The position numbers were made by a program, and so were the translations under genes. 64,000 bases of DNA from Nitrospirota bacterium (GTDB lineage: Bacteria > NPL-UPA2 > JAADIA01): contig JAADIA010000079.1 of assembly GCA_013151555.1 (NCBI GenBank), forward strand, positions 1 to 64,000. The letters are read 5' to 3'. How positions within the stretch are numbered: the first letter of the stretch is position 1; each line of letters begins with the position of its first letter. This document shows, piece after piece, positions 27,192 to 35,063 of this stretch. Under the pieces are notes generated by a model. It worked only from the letters and a program-made list of their open reading frames with translations. It was not told the origin of the DNA and searched no databases.

Positions 27192-28111
27192 AAAGCGAGC
27201 CAAATATTTCCGTAGATATAGCCGGGATAAAGATGCGTTGCCCCGTTATGGTAGCCTCCGGGACTTTCGGTTATGGGGAAGAGTATGCAGACCTGCTTGA
27301 CCTTAGCCGGTTAGGAGCACTTGTTGCCAAAGGGATTACCCTTAATCCTCGTCAGGGAAATCCTCCGCCCAGAATAGTGGAAACCCCGGCGGGTATGCTC
27401 AATGCCATTGGATGGGAAAATGTCGGTTTGCAGGTTTTCCTTGAGGAGAAACTTCCTTTCCTGAAGAGATTTAACACCCCGCTTATCGTCAATGTTTGTG
27501 GCAAGAAAGAGGAAGAGTATGTACAGATAGCTGAACGTCTGGATGACCGGGAGGGAGTTGCCGGGTTAGAGCTGAATATTTCCTGTCCCAATGTTAGAAG
27601 CGGGGGGTTATCGTTTGGGAGGGAAGCGGGGGCTACCCAAAAGTTAGTGGCTGGGGTGAGAAGAGTGACGAAGCTCCCGCTTATTGTTAAATTAAGCCCC
27701 AATGTTACTGATATAGTATCTATCGGACGGGCAGCTCAGGATGCCGGCGCCGATGGGTTATCCTTGATAAATACTCTTGTGGGAATAGCCGTTGATATAA
27801 AAACGAAAAGACCGAAGTTGACCAATATAACCGGGGGGCTCTCCGGTCCGGCTATTAAGCCGGTGGCTCTGCGCTCGGTCTGGGAGGTAGCCGGGAAGGT
27901 GGATTTGCCTATTATCGGGATGGGAGGAATTATGACCGGGGAAGACGCCGTTGAGTTTCTCCTGGCAGGCGCAACAGCAGTGGCGGTAGGGACGGCTAAC
28001 TTCGTTAATCCTCACGCGGCTTTAGATGTAGCTGAGGGGATAAGAGAATATCTGGAAGAGAACAAAATTCAGGACGTTAATAGTTTAAGAGAGTATGGGA
28101 AAAAATGGTGA
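27188..28111 (+). CDS. pyrD: dihydroorotate dehydrogenase, class 1B catalytic subunit
   Basis: 307 aa, GTG 27188 overlapping the pyrK stop by 4 nt. FMN barrel with PVMVASGTFGYG (about 19-30) and the class 1 catalytic Cys in NISCPNVRSGG (about 129-139). IVKLSPNVTDI, NTLVGIAVDI, GGLSGPAIKPVALR and the phosphate-binding IIGMGGIMTGEDA are also present. The Cys (rather than Ser) base and the PyrK partner make this the NAD-linked 1B form, independent of respiratory quinones. Confidence 0.96.
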   Translation: MKSEPNISVDIAGIKMRCPVMVASGTFGYGEEYADLLDLSRLGALVAKGITLNPRQGNPPPRIVETPAGMLNAIGWENVGLQVFLEEKLPFLKRFNTPLIVNVCGKKEEEYVQIAERLDDREGVAGLELNISCPNVRSGGLSFGREAGATQKLVAGVRRVTKLPLIVKLSPNVTDIVSIGRAAQDAGADGLSLINTLVGIAVDIKTKRPKLTNITGGLSGPAIKPVALRSVWEVAGKVDLPIIGMGGIMTGEDAVEFLLAGATAVAVGTANFVNPHAALDVAEGIREYLEENKIQDVNSLREYGKKW

Positions 28112-28124
28112 AACGATTGGAGAA

Positions 28125-28260
28125 GGCACAAAGTGACAAAGGCACATAGGCACAAAGGCACAGAGTAACAAAGGCACAAAGGAAAAACAAGAACCAACAC
28201 TTTTGTACTTTTTTTGGTTTTTAAACTTAGTGCCTCTGTGCCTTAGTGCCTCTGTGCCTG
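28125..28260. repeat. word-repeat inverted element (ggcacaaa type)
   Basis: Left arm: seven tandem 8-nt variants of ggcacaaa/ggcacaga (28125-28183). Right arm: cttagtgcctctgtgccttagtgcctctgtgcc (28227-28259), their complement. It sits between pyrD and pyrF within the operon. This is the clearest tandem example in the window. Confidence 0.85.
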
Positions 28261-28274
28261 TTTAAGGTAAAAAA

Positions 28275-29012
28275 ATGACCTTGAAGGTTAAAGATAGGTT
28301 GGTTCTGGCGCTGGATGTTGACGATAAGGAAACGGCTCTCGGGTTAGTAGAACAATTAGAAGAATATGTAGGTGTCTTTAAAGTGGGGGTGCAGCTATTT
28401 TCCGGGGAGGGGCCGGAGATTATCCGTTGCCTTCGGGGAAAGGGAAAAAAGGTATTCTATGATGCCAAATACCATGATATTCCTACCACTGTGGCCAAGG
28501 CTGGAAAGATGGCCGTTCGCTTAGGGGCTTATATTTATAATGTCCATACCCTGGGTGGTTACGAGATGATGAGAATGACGGTGGAGGAGACAGAGAAGGA
28601 AGCTGCGGCGTTGGAAGTGGAGAAACCGCTCGTTTTGGGAGTAACCGTTTTAACTCATCTGGATCAGGGGATGTTGAAGGAAGTGGGGATTGAGAAGAGT
28701 CTGAAAAAAGAAGTGGTCAGTCTGGCAAAACTGGCGCAGAGGGCAGGATTGGAAGGAGTCGTTAGTTCTCCCCGGGAAATAAGGTTGATTCGAGAGGCTT
28801 GTGGAGATGATTTTCTTATCCTGACGCCGGGGATAAGGCCTTGTTGGGCGGAGGGGAATGAGCAGAGACGTTCGATGACTCCCGGGGAAGCCCTGGAAGC
28901 CGGAGCGGATTTTATCGTTATCGGTCGTCCTATCCTTCAGGCGGATGACCCTGCAGGAGCTGCTCAAAGGGTGCTCAGGGAGATGGAGGAAGCAGTTGCG
29001 AAAGGAAAGTGA
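28275..29012 (+). CDS. pyrF: orotidine 5'-phosphate decarboxylase
   Basis: 245 aa. The catalytic Lys-Asp charge network shows in VFYDAKYHDIPTTV (about 59-72), with LALDVDDKETAL near the N-terminus. The phosphate-gripper region LTPGIRPCWAEG...TPGEALEAGADFIVIGRPI is complete. It decarboxylates OMP to UMP, the last step of the pathway. pyrE starts inside its 3' end. Confidence 0.96.
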   Translation: MTLKVKDRLVLALDVDDKETALGLVEQLEEYVGVFKVGVQLFSGEGPEIIRCLRGKGKKVFYDAKYHDIPTTVAKAGKMAVRLGAYIYNVHTLGGYEMMRMTVEETEKEAAALEVEKPLVLGVTVLTHLDQGMLKEVGIEKSLKKEVVSLAKLAQRAGLEGVVSSPREIRLIREACGDDFLILTPGIRPCWAEGNEQRRSMTPGEALEAGADFIVIGRPILQADDPAGAAQRVLREMEEAVAKGK

Positions 29013-29652
29013 GAGGAAAGAAAGCCGGGGGAATGAAAAGGAAGTTTTATCCCTTCTTCGGGAGACGGGGGCACTTCTTAAAGGACATTTTAAGTTATCT
29101 TCAGGACTTCATAGTTCCGAATATGTGCAATGCGCTCTGGTTTTATCCTTCCCCGATTATGCTGAGAAGTTAGCTGAGTTCCTGGCTAAGCCGTTTAAAG
29201 AGGAGAAGATTGATATAGTTATCGGTCCGGCAATGGGGGGGATCGTCCTTTCCCAGGAGGTGGGCCGGGCATTGGGAGCGAGGGCTATTTTTGCCGAGAG
29301 GGAGGAAGGAATTCTCTCTTTGAGAAGAGGGTTTAAAATTCAGGAGGGAGAAAGGGTATTGGTAGTTGAGGATGTAGTTACTACCGGAGGGTCGGTCCGG
29401 GAAGTAATAAGAATGGCCAAAGAAGAAGGTGGTGCGGTGAAAGGAGTAGCTTCCCTCATTGACCGCAGCTCGGGGAAAGTTGATTTCGGGGTGAGATGGG
29501 AAAGTTTAGTGAGCCTCGATCTCAAGGTTTATCCTCCCGGCCGTTGTCTTCTCTGTAAAGAAAAAATTCCTCTGAAAAAGTTAGGGTCGAGGGAAATGAT
29601 TGAGGATGCAAAGGAACAAGTGGGCAAGAATGGTGCAAGTAAAAATTTTTAA
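28996..29652 (+). CDS. pyrE: orotate phosphoribosyltransferase
   Basis: 218 aa from TTG 28996, preferred because ggagga lies 6 nt upstream and overlap with pyrF is then short (17 nt); an in-frame ATG at 28945 would overlap by 68 nt. The PRPP loop is VLVVEDVVTTGGSVREVI. GHFKLSSGLHSSEYVQC and VIGPAMGGIVLSQEV are typical. It adds ribose-phosphate to orotate to form OMP. The Cys-containing C-terminus (CLLCKEKIPLKK) is common in the longer PyrE family. Confidence 0.94.
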   Translation: MRKESERKESRGNEKEVLSLLRETGALLKGHFKLSSGLHSSEYVQCALVLSFPDYAEKLAEFLAKPFKEEKIDIVIGPAMGGIVLSQEVGRALGARAIFAEREEGILSLRRGFKIQEGERVLVVEDVVTTGGSVREVIRMAKEEGGAVKGVASLIDRSSGKVDFGVRWESLVSLDLKVYPPGRCLLCKEKIPLKKLGSREMIEDAKEQVGKNGASKNF

Positions 29653-29703
29653 AAAAACAAACTCTTGCATCCTCGAACCCTTTTTAACAAAGGAGCACTT
29701 GCT

Positions 29704-30567
29704 ATGCGAAGTATGACCGGGTATGGACAAGCAGAGATTAAGAGCCCTCAAGGGATTCTTTCCGTAGAGATAAGAGCAGTTAACCGCCGTTTCTTTGAGT
29801 TGAAAGCGAAACTCCCACCACAGTTTTTACCTTTGGAGCCCAGAATTAAGAGTTATATTAAAAAGAGGATAGAACGGGGCACCTTGAATCTTTTTGTTAA
29901 TTGGAAGGCAGAGAGGAGGGGAGTAGTTAATATTGACCGGCGGCTGGCTAAGGAGTATTATAATAAGTTGGAATCCCTGCGCAAGGAACTTGGTTTGAAG
30001 GATAACTTTGATATTGGTTTCCTTACCCGGTTGCCGGAGGTGATTAAAGTTGAAGAATCAAAGAGTAAGATAGAGAAAATCTGGCCTGTCATGCAGCTGG
30101 CTCTAAAGAAGTCTATGGAAGGCCTGTTATCTATGAAGGAGAGGGAAGGAGGGGATCTTCAGGAGGATATTGAGAAAAGGTTGAGGATGATCGAAAAGGA
30201 CCTCCGAGCCATTAAGGTCCGTTGCCCTCGAGTAGTAACCGATTGCCGGAAACGGCTGTCTATGAGAGTAAAAGAATTGTCCGGGAGAATTAATGAAGAC
30301 CGGCTTAGTTTGGAAGTGGCTCTCTTTGCCGACCGGGCTGATATCTCAGAAGAGTTAACTCGTTTTTGGAGTCTCCTCAATCAGTTTAAGGAAGGAGTAG
30401 GAGAGAATAAGCCTGTGGGGAGGAAACTGGAGTTTACTCTTCAAGAGATGAGCCGGGAGATTAATACCATCGGGGCTAAAGCATCCGATTCTCTTATTTC
30501 CCGGAGAGTGATTAAGATCAAAGGCGAATTGGAGAAGATAAGGGAGGAGATTCAGAATGTGGAATGA
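29704..30567 (+). CDS. yicC: YicC/YloC-family endoribonuclease
   Basis: 287 aa from ATG 29704, giving the family start MRSMTGYGQAE with aaggag upstream; the TTG at 29665 is not needed. The conserved N-terminal domain (IRAVNRRFFELKAKLP) and the C-terminal DUF1732-type segment (GRKLEFTLQEMSREINTIGAKASD) are intact. Family members cleave RNA. The next gene is rpoZ, whereas in many genomes gmk stands between them. Confidence 0.93.
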   Translation: MRSMTGYGQAEIKSPQGILSVEIRAVNRRFFELKAKLPPQFLPLEPRIKSYIKKRIERGTLNLFVNWKAERRGVVNIDRRLAKEYYNKLESLRKELGLKDNFDIGFLTRLPEVIKVEESKSKIEKIWPVMQLALKKSMEGLLSMKEREGGDLQEDIEKRLRMIEKDLRAIKVRCPRVVTDCRKRLSMRVKELSGRINEDRLSLEVALFADRADISEELTRFWSLLNQFKEGVGENKPVGRKLEFTLQEMSREINTIGAKASDSLISRRVIKIKGELEKIREEIQNVE

Positions 30568-30573
30568 GATACA

Positions 30574-30768
30574 ATGAATAGTGTGAGTATGGAAAAGTCA
30601 AAGGCTAATATTGATAATGTCTATAAGTTAGTAATCGTAGCTTCAAAGCGGGTCAGGCAACTTAATGAGGGGTCGCCTAAGCTGGTAGAGACGAATTCGG
30701 GGAAAGCGACAACGATAGCCCTGGAGGAAATCGCTGTAGGAAAGATTGGGTGTAAGGAAAAAAAATAA
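30574..30768 (+). CDS. rpoZ: RNA polymerase omega subunit
   Basis: 64 aa, short but typical. NVYKLVIVASKRVRQLNEG and the ALEEIAVGKI segment match omega. Omega chaperones beta-prime and carries part of a ppGpp site in some bacteria. It lies 6 nt after yicC and before coaC, the standard position except that gmk is missing. Confidence 0.9.
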   Translation: MNSVSMEKSKANIDNVYKLVIVASKRVRQLNEGSPKLVETNSGKATTIALEEIAVGKIGCKEKK

Positions 30769-30834
30769 CGAGTGCTTCCGGGGTTCCGGTTTTCAAGTTA
30801 AGTAAAAGAGAGTTGTTAATCGGAGCCCTTGAGC
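30769..30834 (-). repeat. ctctctttt-core hairpin repeat, copy 3 (inverted)
   Basis: On the minus strand it reads ggctccgattaacaactctc followed by ttttactta, then tccggaagcactcg. This is the same core as copies 1 and 2 with opposite orientation relative to its neighbours. It fills the rpoZ-coaC gap. Confidence 0.6.
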
Positions 30835-30858
30835 TCTCAAGTAGAGGAGCCCTTGTTT

Positions 30859-31446
30859 ATGCTCAAAGGCAAGGAAATAATTATCGGAGTAACGGGGAGT
30901 ATTGCGGCTTATAAATCGGCGGAAATCGTTAGGAGGTTGAAGAATGAAGGAGCCGAAGTGACCGTAATTATGACCGAAAAAGCTACCAAATTTATCACTC
31001 CTCTCACTTTGGAAACTCTTTCTCGAAACCCGGTTTATTGTTCTCTGTTTTCTGAGGAGCGAGAATGGGACCCTGCTCACATTTCTCTGGCCGGGAGAGC
31101 GGATCTGATTTTGATAGCGCCGGCTACTGCCAATCTCATTGGCAAATTAGCTGCCGGGATAGCTGATGACCTTCTGACAACAACGGTGATGACGGTTAAG
31201 ACAATGGTTATTCTTGCTCCGGCTATGAATACCCGGATGTATGAAAATCCTATTCTTCAGGAGAATCTGAACAGACTAAAAAGTTTCGGGTATGAAATTA
31301 TCGAACCCGAATACGGTTTTCTTGCCTGCGGCGAAAAAGGGAAAGGGCGGCTGGCTGATGTTGATACCATTCTTAAAATGGTGGAAGACAATTTTAACAG
31401 AAGACAGAAGACAGAGAATGGAGAACAGAAAACAGAGAGAATTTGA
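30859..31446 (+). CDS. coaC: phosphopantothenoylcysteine decarboxylase (CoaC part of a split coaBC)
   Basis: 195 aa from ATG 30859. Flavoprotein fold with GVTGSIAAYKSAEIVRRL near the N-terminus, the catalytic His in AHISLAGRADLILIAPATAN, the substrate clamp PAMNTRMYENP and the active-site Cys in FLACGEKGKGRLAD. In most bacteria this domain is fused to CoaB. Here the frame ends after ILKMVEDNF with a 16-residue tail (NRRQKTENGEQKTERI) encoded by an acagaagac-type repeat arm. The fused protein appears to have been cut by the repeat. Confidence 0.92.
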   Translation: MLKGKEIIIGVTGSIAAYKSAEIVRRLKNEGAEVTVIMTEKATKFITPLTLETLSRNPVYCSLFSEEREWDPAHISLAGRADLILIAPATANLIGKLAAGIADDLLTTTVMTVKTMVILAPAMNTRMYENPILQENLNRLKSFGYEIIEPEYGFLACGEKGKGRLADVDTILKMVEDNFNRRQKTENGEQKTERI

Positions 31447-31483
31447 CGCCTGTCTTCTGGTTTCTGGCAACTGTCCTCTCTGG
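31396..31483. repeat. word-repeat inverted element splitting coaBC (acagaagac type)
   Basis: Left arm aacagaagacagaagacaga...gaacagaaaacagagag (31396-31439), read as the last codons of coaC. Right arm ctgtcttctggtttctggcaactgtcctctctgg (31450-31483). The coaC stop lies between the arms. An aggag ribosome site for coaB follows immediately at 31486. The element sits exactly at the CoaC/CoaB domain linker. Confidence 0.8.
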
Positions 31484-31496
31484 TTAGGAGATTGTC

Positions 31497-32201
31497 TTGA
31501 AGAGTAAGAAAGACGGGGTTGTGAGGACAAAGGACCTGGAAGGTAAAAAGGTTCTGGTTACCGCCGGCCCTACCCGGGAACCAATAGATGCAGTCCGCTT
31601 TCTCAGCAATCCTTCTACGGGAAGAATGGGTTTCGCTCTGGCTTCGGCCGCCGAGCGGAGGGGAGCGGAAGTTATTCTCATAAGCGGACCGACGGTTCTT
31701 GTTCCTCCGGAGGGAATAAACTTTATTCGGGTGGGAACGGCTCTGGAGATGTACCAGGCCGTCCTTAGAGAATTGCAAGGGGTAGATATTTTTATAGCTG
31801 CTGCAGCTGTTGCTGATTACCATCCGAAGAAATTTTTTCCGGGTAAGATTAAGAAGCAAGGAAGAAAAAATCTTTTACTCCAACTTCAGCCTAACCCTGA
31901 TATTCTCAAGGAAGTGGGCCGGAAGAAAGGAGAGAAAATTCTGATAGGGTTTTCGGCGGAGACTGAGGGCCTGGTAAAGAATGCTTGCCTGAAACTTCGG
32001 GAGAAGAACTTAGACTTTATCGTAGCCAACGATCTGACTCAAGAAGGGTCCGGCTTCGCTTTGGAAACGAACCGGGTTAAAATAATAGATCGAGAAGGAA
32101 GGATAGAAAACCTTCCCTTGATGTCTAAAGCGAAAGTGGCGGAACATATTCTTGACCGGGTGGGGGAGGTAATGAAAAGTCGGAAAGCTCTGGGAGCTTG
32201 A
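31497..32201 (+). CDS. coaB: phosphopantothenate-cysteine ligase (CoaB part of a split coaBC)
   Basis: 234 aa from TTG 31497, with aggag 6 nt upstream. Begins just before the CoaB domain (DLEGKKVLVTAGPTREPID), followed by NPSTGRMGFALASAAERRGA, AAAVADYHPK, IKKQ, IGFSAET and NDLTQEGSGF. These are the nucleotide and phosphopantothenate sites of the ligase that joins cysteine to 4'-phosphopantothenate in CoA synthesis. The usual SSG in the first motif reads STG. Its stop codon TGA overlaps the -35 box of a promoter. Confidence 0.92.
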   Translation: MKSKKDGVVRTKDLEGKKVLVTAGPTREPIDAVRFLSNPSTGRMGFALASAAERRGAEVILISGPTVLVPPEGINFIRVGTALEMYQAVLRELQGVDIFIAAAAVADYHPKKFFPGKIKKQGRKNLLLQLQPNPDILKEVGRKKGEKILIGFSAETEGLVKNACLKLREKNLDFIVANDLTQEGSGFALETNRVKIIDREGRIENLPLMSKAKVAEHILDRVGEVMKSRKALGA

Positions 32202-32226
32202 CAGGGTTTCAGGAATATGGTAAACT
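32198..32226 (+). promoter_or_regulatory. sigma70 promoter upstream of the prepilin, distal
   Basis: TTGACA (32198-32203), 17-nt spacer, TAAACT (32221-32226). The -35 box overlaps the coaB stop codon. It would give a leader of about 170 nt to the prepilin gene. Confidence 0.55.
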
Positions 32227-32315
32227 TTTATGAAAGATAAAAAGAGGGATATGAAATTAAATGGGAGTTTTAATTGGTGCCCCAGGAATTCTGAAGAGTT
32301 GTCGAGATTGAATAC

Positions 32316-32344
32316 TTGCAATCCTTCGAATTACAGGGTATAAT
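32316..32344 (+). promoter_or_regulatory. sigma70 promoter upstream of the prepilin, proximal
   Basis: TTGCAA (32316-32321), exactly 17 nt, TATAAT (32339-32344). The -10 box is perfect, and the start point near 32351 lies about 50 nt before the GTG. This is probably the main pilin promoter. Confidence 0.7.
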
Positions 32345-32400
32345 GAAGGGCAGCACTTTTGTGACGTCCTAAGGATTTTTTCAAGAAGGGAGGTGAAAGT

Positions 32401-32982
32401 GTGAAAGAAATAATGAAAAAGAAGATCGGAAAAGGGTTTACCCTAATTGAGTTGCTGGTAGTCATTGCTATTATTGCCATCTTGGCAGCTATGCTCTTAC
32501 CGGCACTGAATAAAGCCCGGGAGATGGCCAGGAGAGCAAACGGTGCCAGTAACCTCAAGCAGATTGGTTTGGCGGTCCACATGTATTCCACGGATTACAG
32601 TGAGTGGTTGCCTCTCAAAGCCATTGGTGATGGTTCGGCTAGTTTAGAGCCTCTCTACCCGGAATATCTTGGCAATCTCAAGATATTTGCTTGTCCCAGT
32701 TCTAGTGAGGGTCCCCCGACCACCCAGGCAGAGATAGGTACTAAGAGTTCTTATGCCTATAAGTCTGTAGGACTGACTGAGATGGATGCTTCTGATACAC
32801 CTATCGCAGCTGATGACACGGTAAACACATATGCAGATGCCGGTACTACTCTCACGAATAATGATAACCACGGTGTAGATGGGGTAAATATTCTCTATAT
32901 GGATGGTAGCGTCAAGTTCCTGAAATCTAACAATAACGTCGTAGCGGCGCCAGGCTTGGCGGGATTAAAAGATGGTTTATAG
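32401..32982 (+). CDS. type IV prepilin-like protein with H-X9-DG-type C-terminus
   Basis: 193 aa from GTG 32401, with gggaggtg just upstream. The prepilin peptidase site is [20 protein letters not shown] (cleavage Gly|Phe at about 13/14), followed by the helical spine and [22 protein letters not shown]. The C-terminal [22 protein letters not shown] is the H...DG element of the large pseudopilin-like families abundant in Planctomycetes, Lentisphaerae and Omnitrophota. Only two Cys-like positions are obvious (FACPSS). It may be a fibre or secretion pseudopilin. A pilus alignment cluster lies at the right end of the window but is not adjacent. Confidence 0.88.
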   Translation: MKEIMKKKIGKGFTLIELLVVIAIIAILAAMLLPALNKAREMARRANGASNLKQIGLAVHMYSTDYSEWLPLKAIGDGSASLEPLYPEYLGNLKIFACPSSSEGPPTTQAEIGTKSSYAYKSVGLTEMDASDTPIAADDTVNTYADAGTTLTNNDNHGVDGVNILYMDGSVKFLKSNNNVVAAPGLAGLKDGL

Positions 32983-33005
32983 CCTGCTTGGTTCACATAT
33001 GCTTT

Positions 33006-33112
33006 GTAATTGGAAGAAAGCGGGTTGCCCCGCAACCTTTAATTAAAACTTTAAGCGTTTTAATTATGCGGCCCTTTGGGGGGATTATTTATCAGGATGC
33101 AAATAATCCGGC
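33006..33112 (+). ncRNA. structured RNA candidate, copy A
   Basis: Begins gtaattggaag. The first hairpin is gcggg/cccgc. The second is aattaaaac/gttttaatt (9 bp) with a 7-nt loop containing taag. The tail ends tttggggggatta, itself entering a third perfect 9-bp hairpin ggattattt/aaataatcc. The 47 nt from aattaaaac to ggatta align without gaps at about 74% identity to 49058-49104 near ffh. The second hairpin is kept by G-U pairing. It lies between the prepilin stop and a terminator. I do not recognise the family. Confidence 0.5.
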
Positions 33113-33141
33113 GTGAAAAAGCGAAAATCTGAAAAAAGGAT

Positions 33142-33175
33142 GAGCACTTAAGTTTTCTTAAGTGCTCTTCTTTTT
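33142..33175 (+). terminator. strong rho-independent terminator
   Basis: gagcacttaag (33142-33152), tttt loop, cttaagtgctc (33157-33167): an 11-bp perfect stem followed by ttcttttt. It closes the prepilin transcription unit, downstream of RNA candidate A. Confidence 0.9.
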
Positions 33176-33224
33176 AGGCTGTCGCGAAATATATTTCAGC
33201 CTGTTCCAGAGAAGGGAGTTGTTT

Positions 33225-35063
33225 TTGGTAAAATTTGCCGGGCAAAAGAGAACGGCAGTGACCTTGCTCCTGGCTATCGCCTTTACTGTCCCTTTAGCTG
33301 TCTACAGAGGAACCTCTAACCAGGTTTTGCTGAAGATTTCCCTGACCCAGCTTTTTCTTCTTCTGGGCTTTATTGTCTGGTCCGGCCGGGTGATCATAAA
33401 AAGAAAAGATTTAATTCTGCGAAGAAGTCCTTTAGACGGGCCCCTGCTCCTCTTTTTTTCTTTATCTCTTCTCTCCCTGTTCAATTCCCGCTACCGCTGG
33501 GCGGGAGGACCGGAAATCTATCGTCTCATTACTTACCTTCTGCTTTACGGAGTTAGCGTAAATATTCTGTGGGATAGACGGAATTTGAGCCGGCTCGTCT
33601 TCATCTGGTTGTTATCAACGGGTCTTGTCTCCCTCATTGGTCTCTATGAACATTTTTTTAAGGGCATGTCTCCTCCCCGTTCCACTTTTGGAAATGCTAA
33701 TTTCTTTGCTGCTTACTTAGTTCTTCTCTTCCCTTTAACTCTGACTCTCTTCATCAGCAGTATCTTTAGTGGTTCCCGGCTCTCATTTAATAAAGAGGGG
33801 AGGCCGGAGGGTTTGAGGAGGAATTGGTTAAGAATCTCCTTTCTGGCGACCCTGTTACTGGTGATGACTCTTTCTCTTTTCTTGGCTTCTTCCCGCGGGG
33901 CCTGGTTAGGATTAAGCATTGGCCTGGTCTTCCTGGGTTGGCTCTTTTCCTGCCTCGGGACCGGCCGGCGCCGGTTAGCTACCCGGGTTATTCCTATTTT
34001 CCTGCTCCTTCTTCTTATCTTAACAGCTTTCTTTCTTCCCCGTCTCTTAGAAAAGAAATTCGTCCGGGAAGAATTAGAGAAAGGAACCCTGGGCATTCGG
34101 GTGCTTATCTGGGAGGGGACGGCAAAGATGATTGCTGCCCATCCTTTGCAAGGTTCCGGGATAGGAAGTTTTCAGGCGGCCTATCCTCGCTACCGGCTTC
34201 CCGAATATTTTGCTAATCCTCATGCCGTGGACTCTACCGCCCATGCTCATAACGAGTTCCTGGAAATAGCTGCGGAAACGGGAATTTTGGGTCTGCTTGC
34301 TTTTCTCTGGGTTCTAAGCGTTTTCTTTATAAAAGGAATAGATATAGTTAAAAGGGAAGAGGATAGATACAAACAGATTGTGGTTATGGGACTTATCTCC
34401 GGGGCGGCCGGCCTTTTGGTGACAAATTTAGTGGGAGTTAATCTTCGTTTTCCTTCCTCGGCTATCTTTCTCTGGTTGACTATGGGGATAACCATGAGCC
34501 AAATTCCCCTTACGGACCCTTATGGCCCCAGGCGGGTTGCCGGTTGGATTATTAAAACATCTCTTGTCTTCAGGGGAGCTATCTTCGGGTTGGTTCTTTT
34601 GCTGGTGGGGTTGGTTGGCTGGCAGGTGGTGGCTAAACCTTTCCTGGCAGATATGTATTTCCAGAAGGGAATTAATTACCGGAAAGCGGGAGATTGGGAA
34701 AAAGCTATCTCCGAGTACCAGAAGGCGGTTGAACTTGTCCCTTCCTTTATTCGGGTCTATTATCGCCAGGGATTTGCTTATGCTGTTATCGGTGATATAG
34801 ATAAAGCCATCTCTGCTTATAAGAAGGTGATAGACCTGGCTCCCGACTTCGCTCGTGTTCAGGCTAATATTGCTTTTCTCTATAAAGAGAAAGGGGAACG
34901 GGATAAAGCCATCCGGGCTTATCAACGGGCTCTGGAGCTCAACCCGCGGGATCAGAAGAGTATTTATTATCTGAAGGAGATCTATGGTAATACCGGCCCG
35001 GACTCATTTTCTGGTGTAGAAATCAACCAGGATACGACCGTTAAGCCCGGGAAACCCTTTTGA
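33225..35063 (+). CDS. O-antigen ligase-like membrane protein with C-terminal TPRs
   Basis: 612 aa from TTG 33225, placed by aagggag 6 nt upstream; an earlier frame opening at 33162 would start inside the terminator. About twelve membrane helices precede the Wzy_C/WaaL-type periplasmic loop, whose signature HAHNEFLEIAAETGILGLLAF lies near residue 335. Three TPR units follow at about 485-590 (FQKGINYRKAGDWEKAIS and two repeats). Such proteins transfer or polymerise glycans on lipid carriers at the periplasmic face; TPR fusions are common in deep-branching phyla. Its last 60 nt overlap the end of the convergent GT39 gene. Confidence 0.85.
   Translation: MVKFAGQKRTAVTLLLAIAFTVPLAVYRGTSNQVLLKISLTQLFLLLGFIVWSGRVIIKRKDLILRRSPLDGPLLLFFSLSLLSLFNSRYRWAGGPEIYRLITYLLLYGVSVNILWDRRNLSRLVFIWLLSTGLVSLIGLYEHFFKGMSPPRSTFGNANFFAAYLVLLFPLTLTLFISSIFSGSRLSFNKEGRPEGLRRNWLRISFLATLLLVMTLSLFLASSRGAWLGLSIGLVFLGWLFSCLGTGRRRLATRVIPIFLLLLLILTAFFLPRLLEKKFVREELEKGTLGIRVLIWEGTAKMIAAHPLQGSGIGSFQAAYPRYRLPEYFANPHAVDSTAHAHNEFLEIAAETGILGLLAFLWVLSVFFIKGIDIVKREEDRYKQIVVMGLISGAAGLLVTNLVGVNLRFPSSAIFLWLTMGITMSQIPLTDPYGPRRVAGWIIKTSLVFRGAIFGLVLLLVGLVGWQVVAKPFLADMYFQKGINYRKAGDWEKAISEYQKAVELVPSFIRVYYRQGFAYAVIGDIDKAISAYKKVIDLAPDFARVQANIAFLYKEKGERDKAIRAYQRALELNPRDQKSIYYLKEIYGNTGPDSFSGVEINQDTTVKPGKPF

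Noticed and set aside
28125-28183. CRISPR array (tandem ggcacaaa units)
   Set aside because: Units are 8 nt, contiguous and degenerate with no unique spacers; no cas genes are present.
33713-34096. 127-aa antisense frame and other shadow frames in the O-antigen ligase gene
   Set aside because: Arg/Lys/Pro-rich reverse reading of hydrophobic coding sequence; typical shadow.
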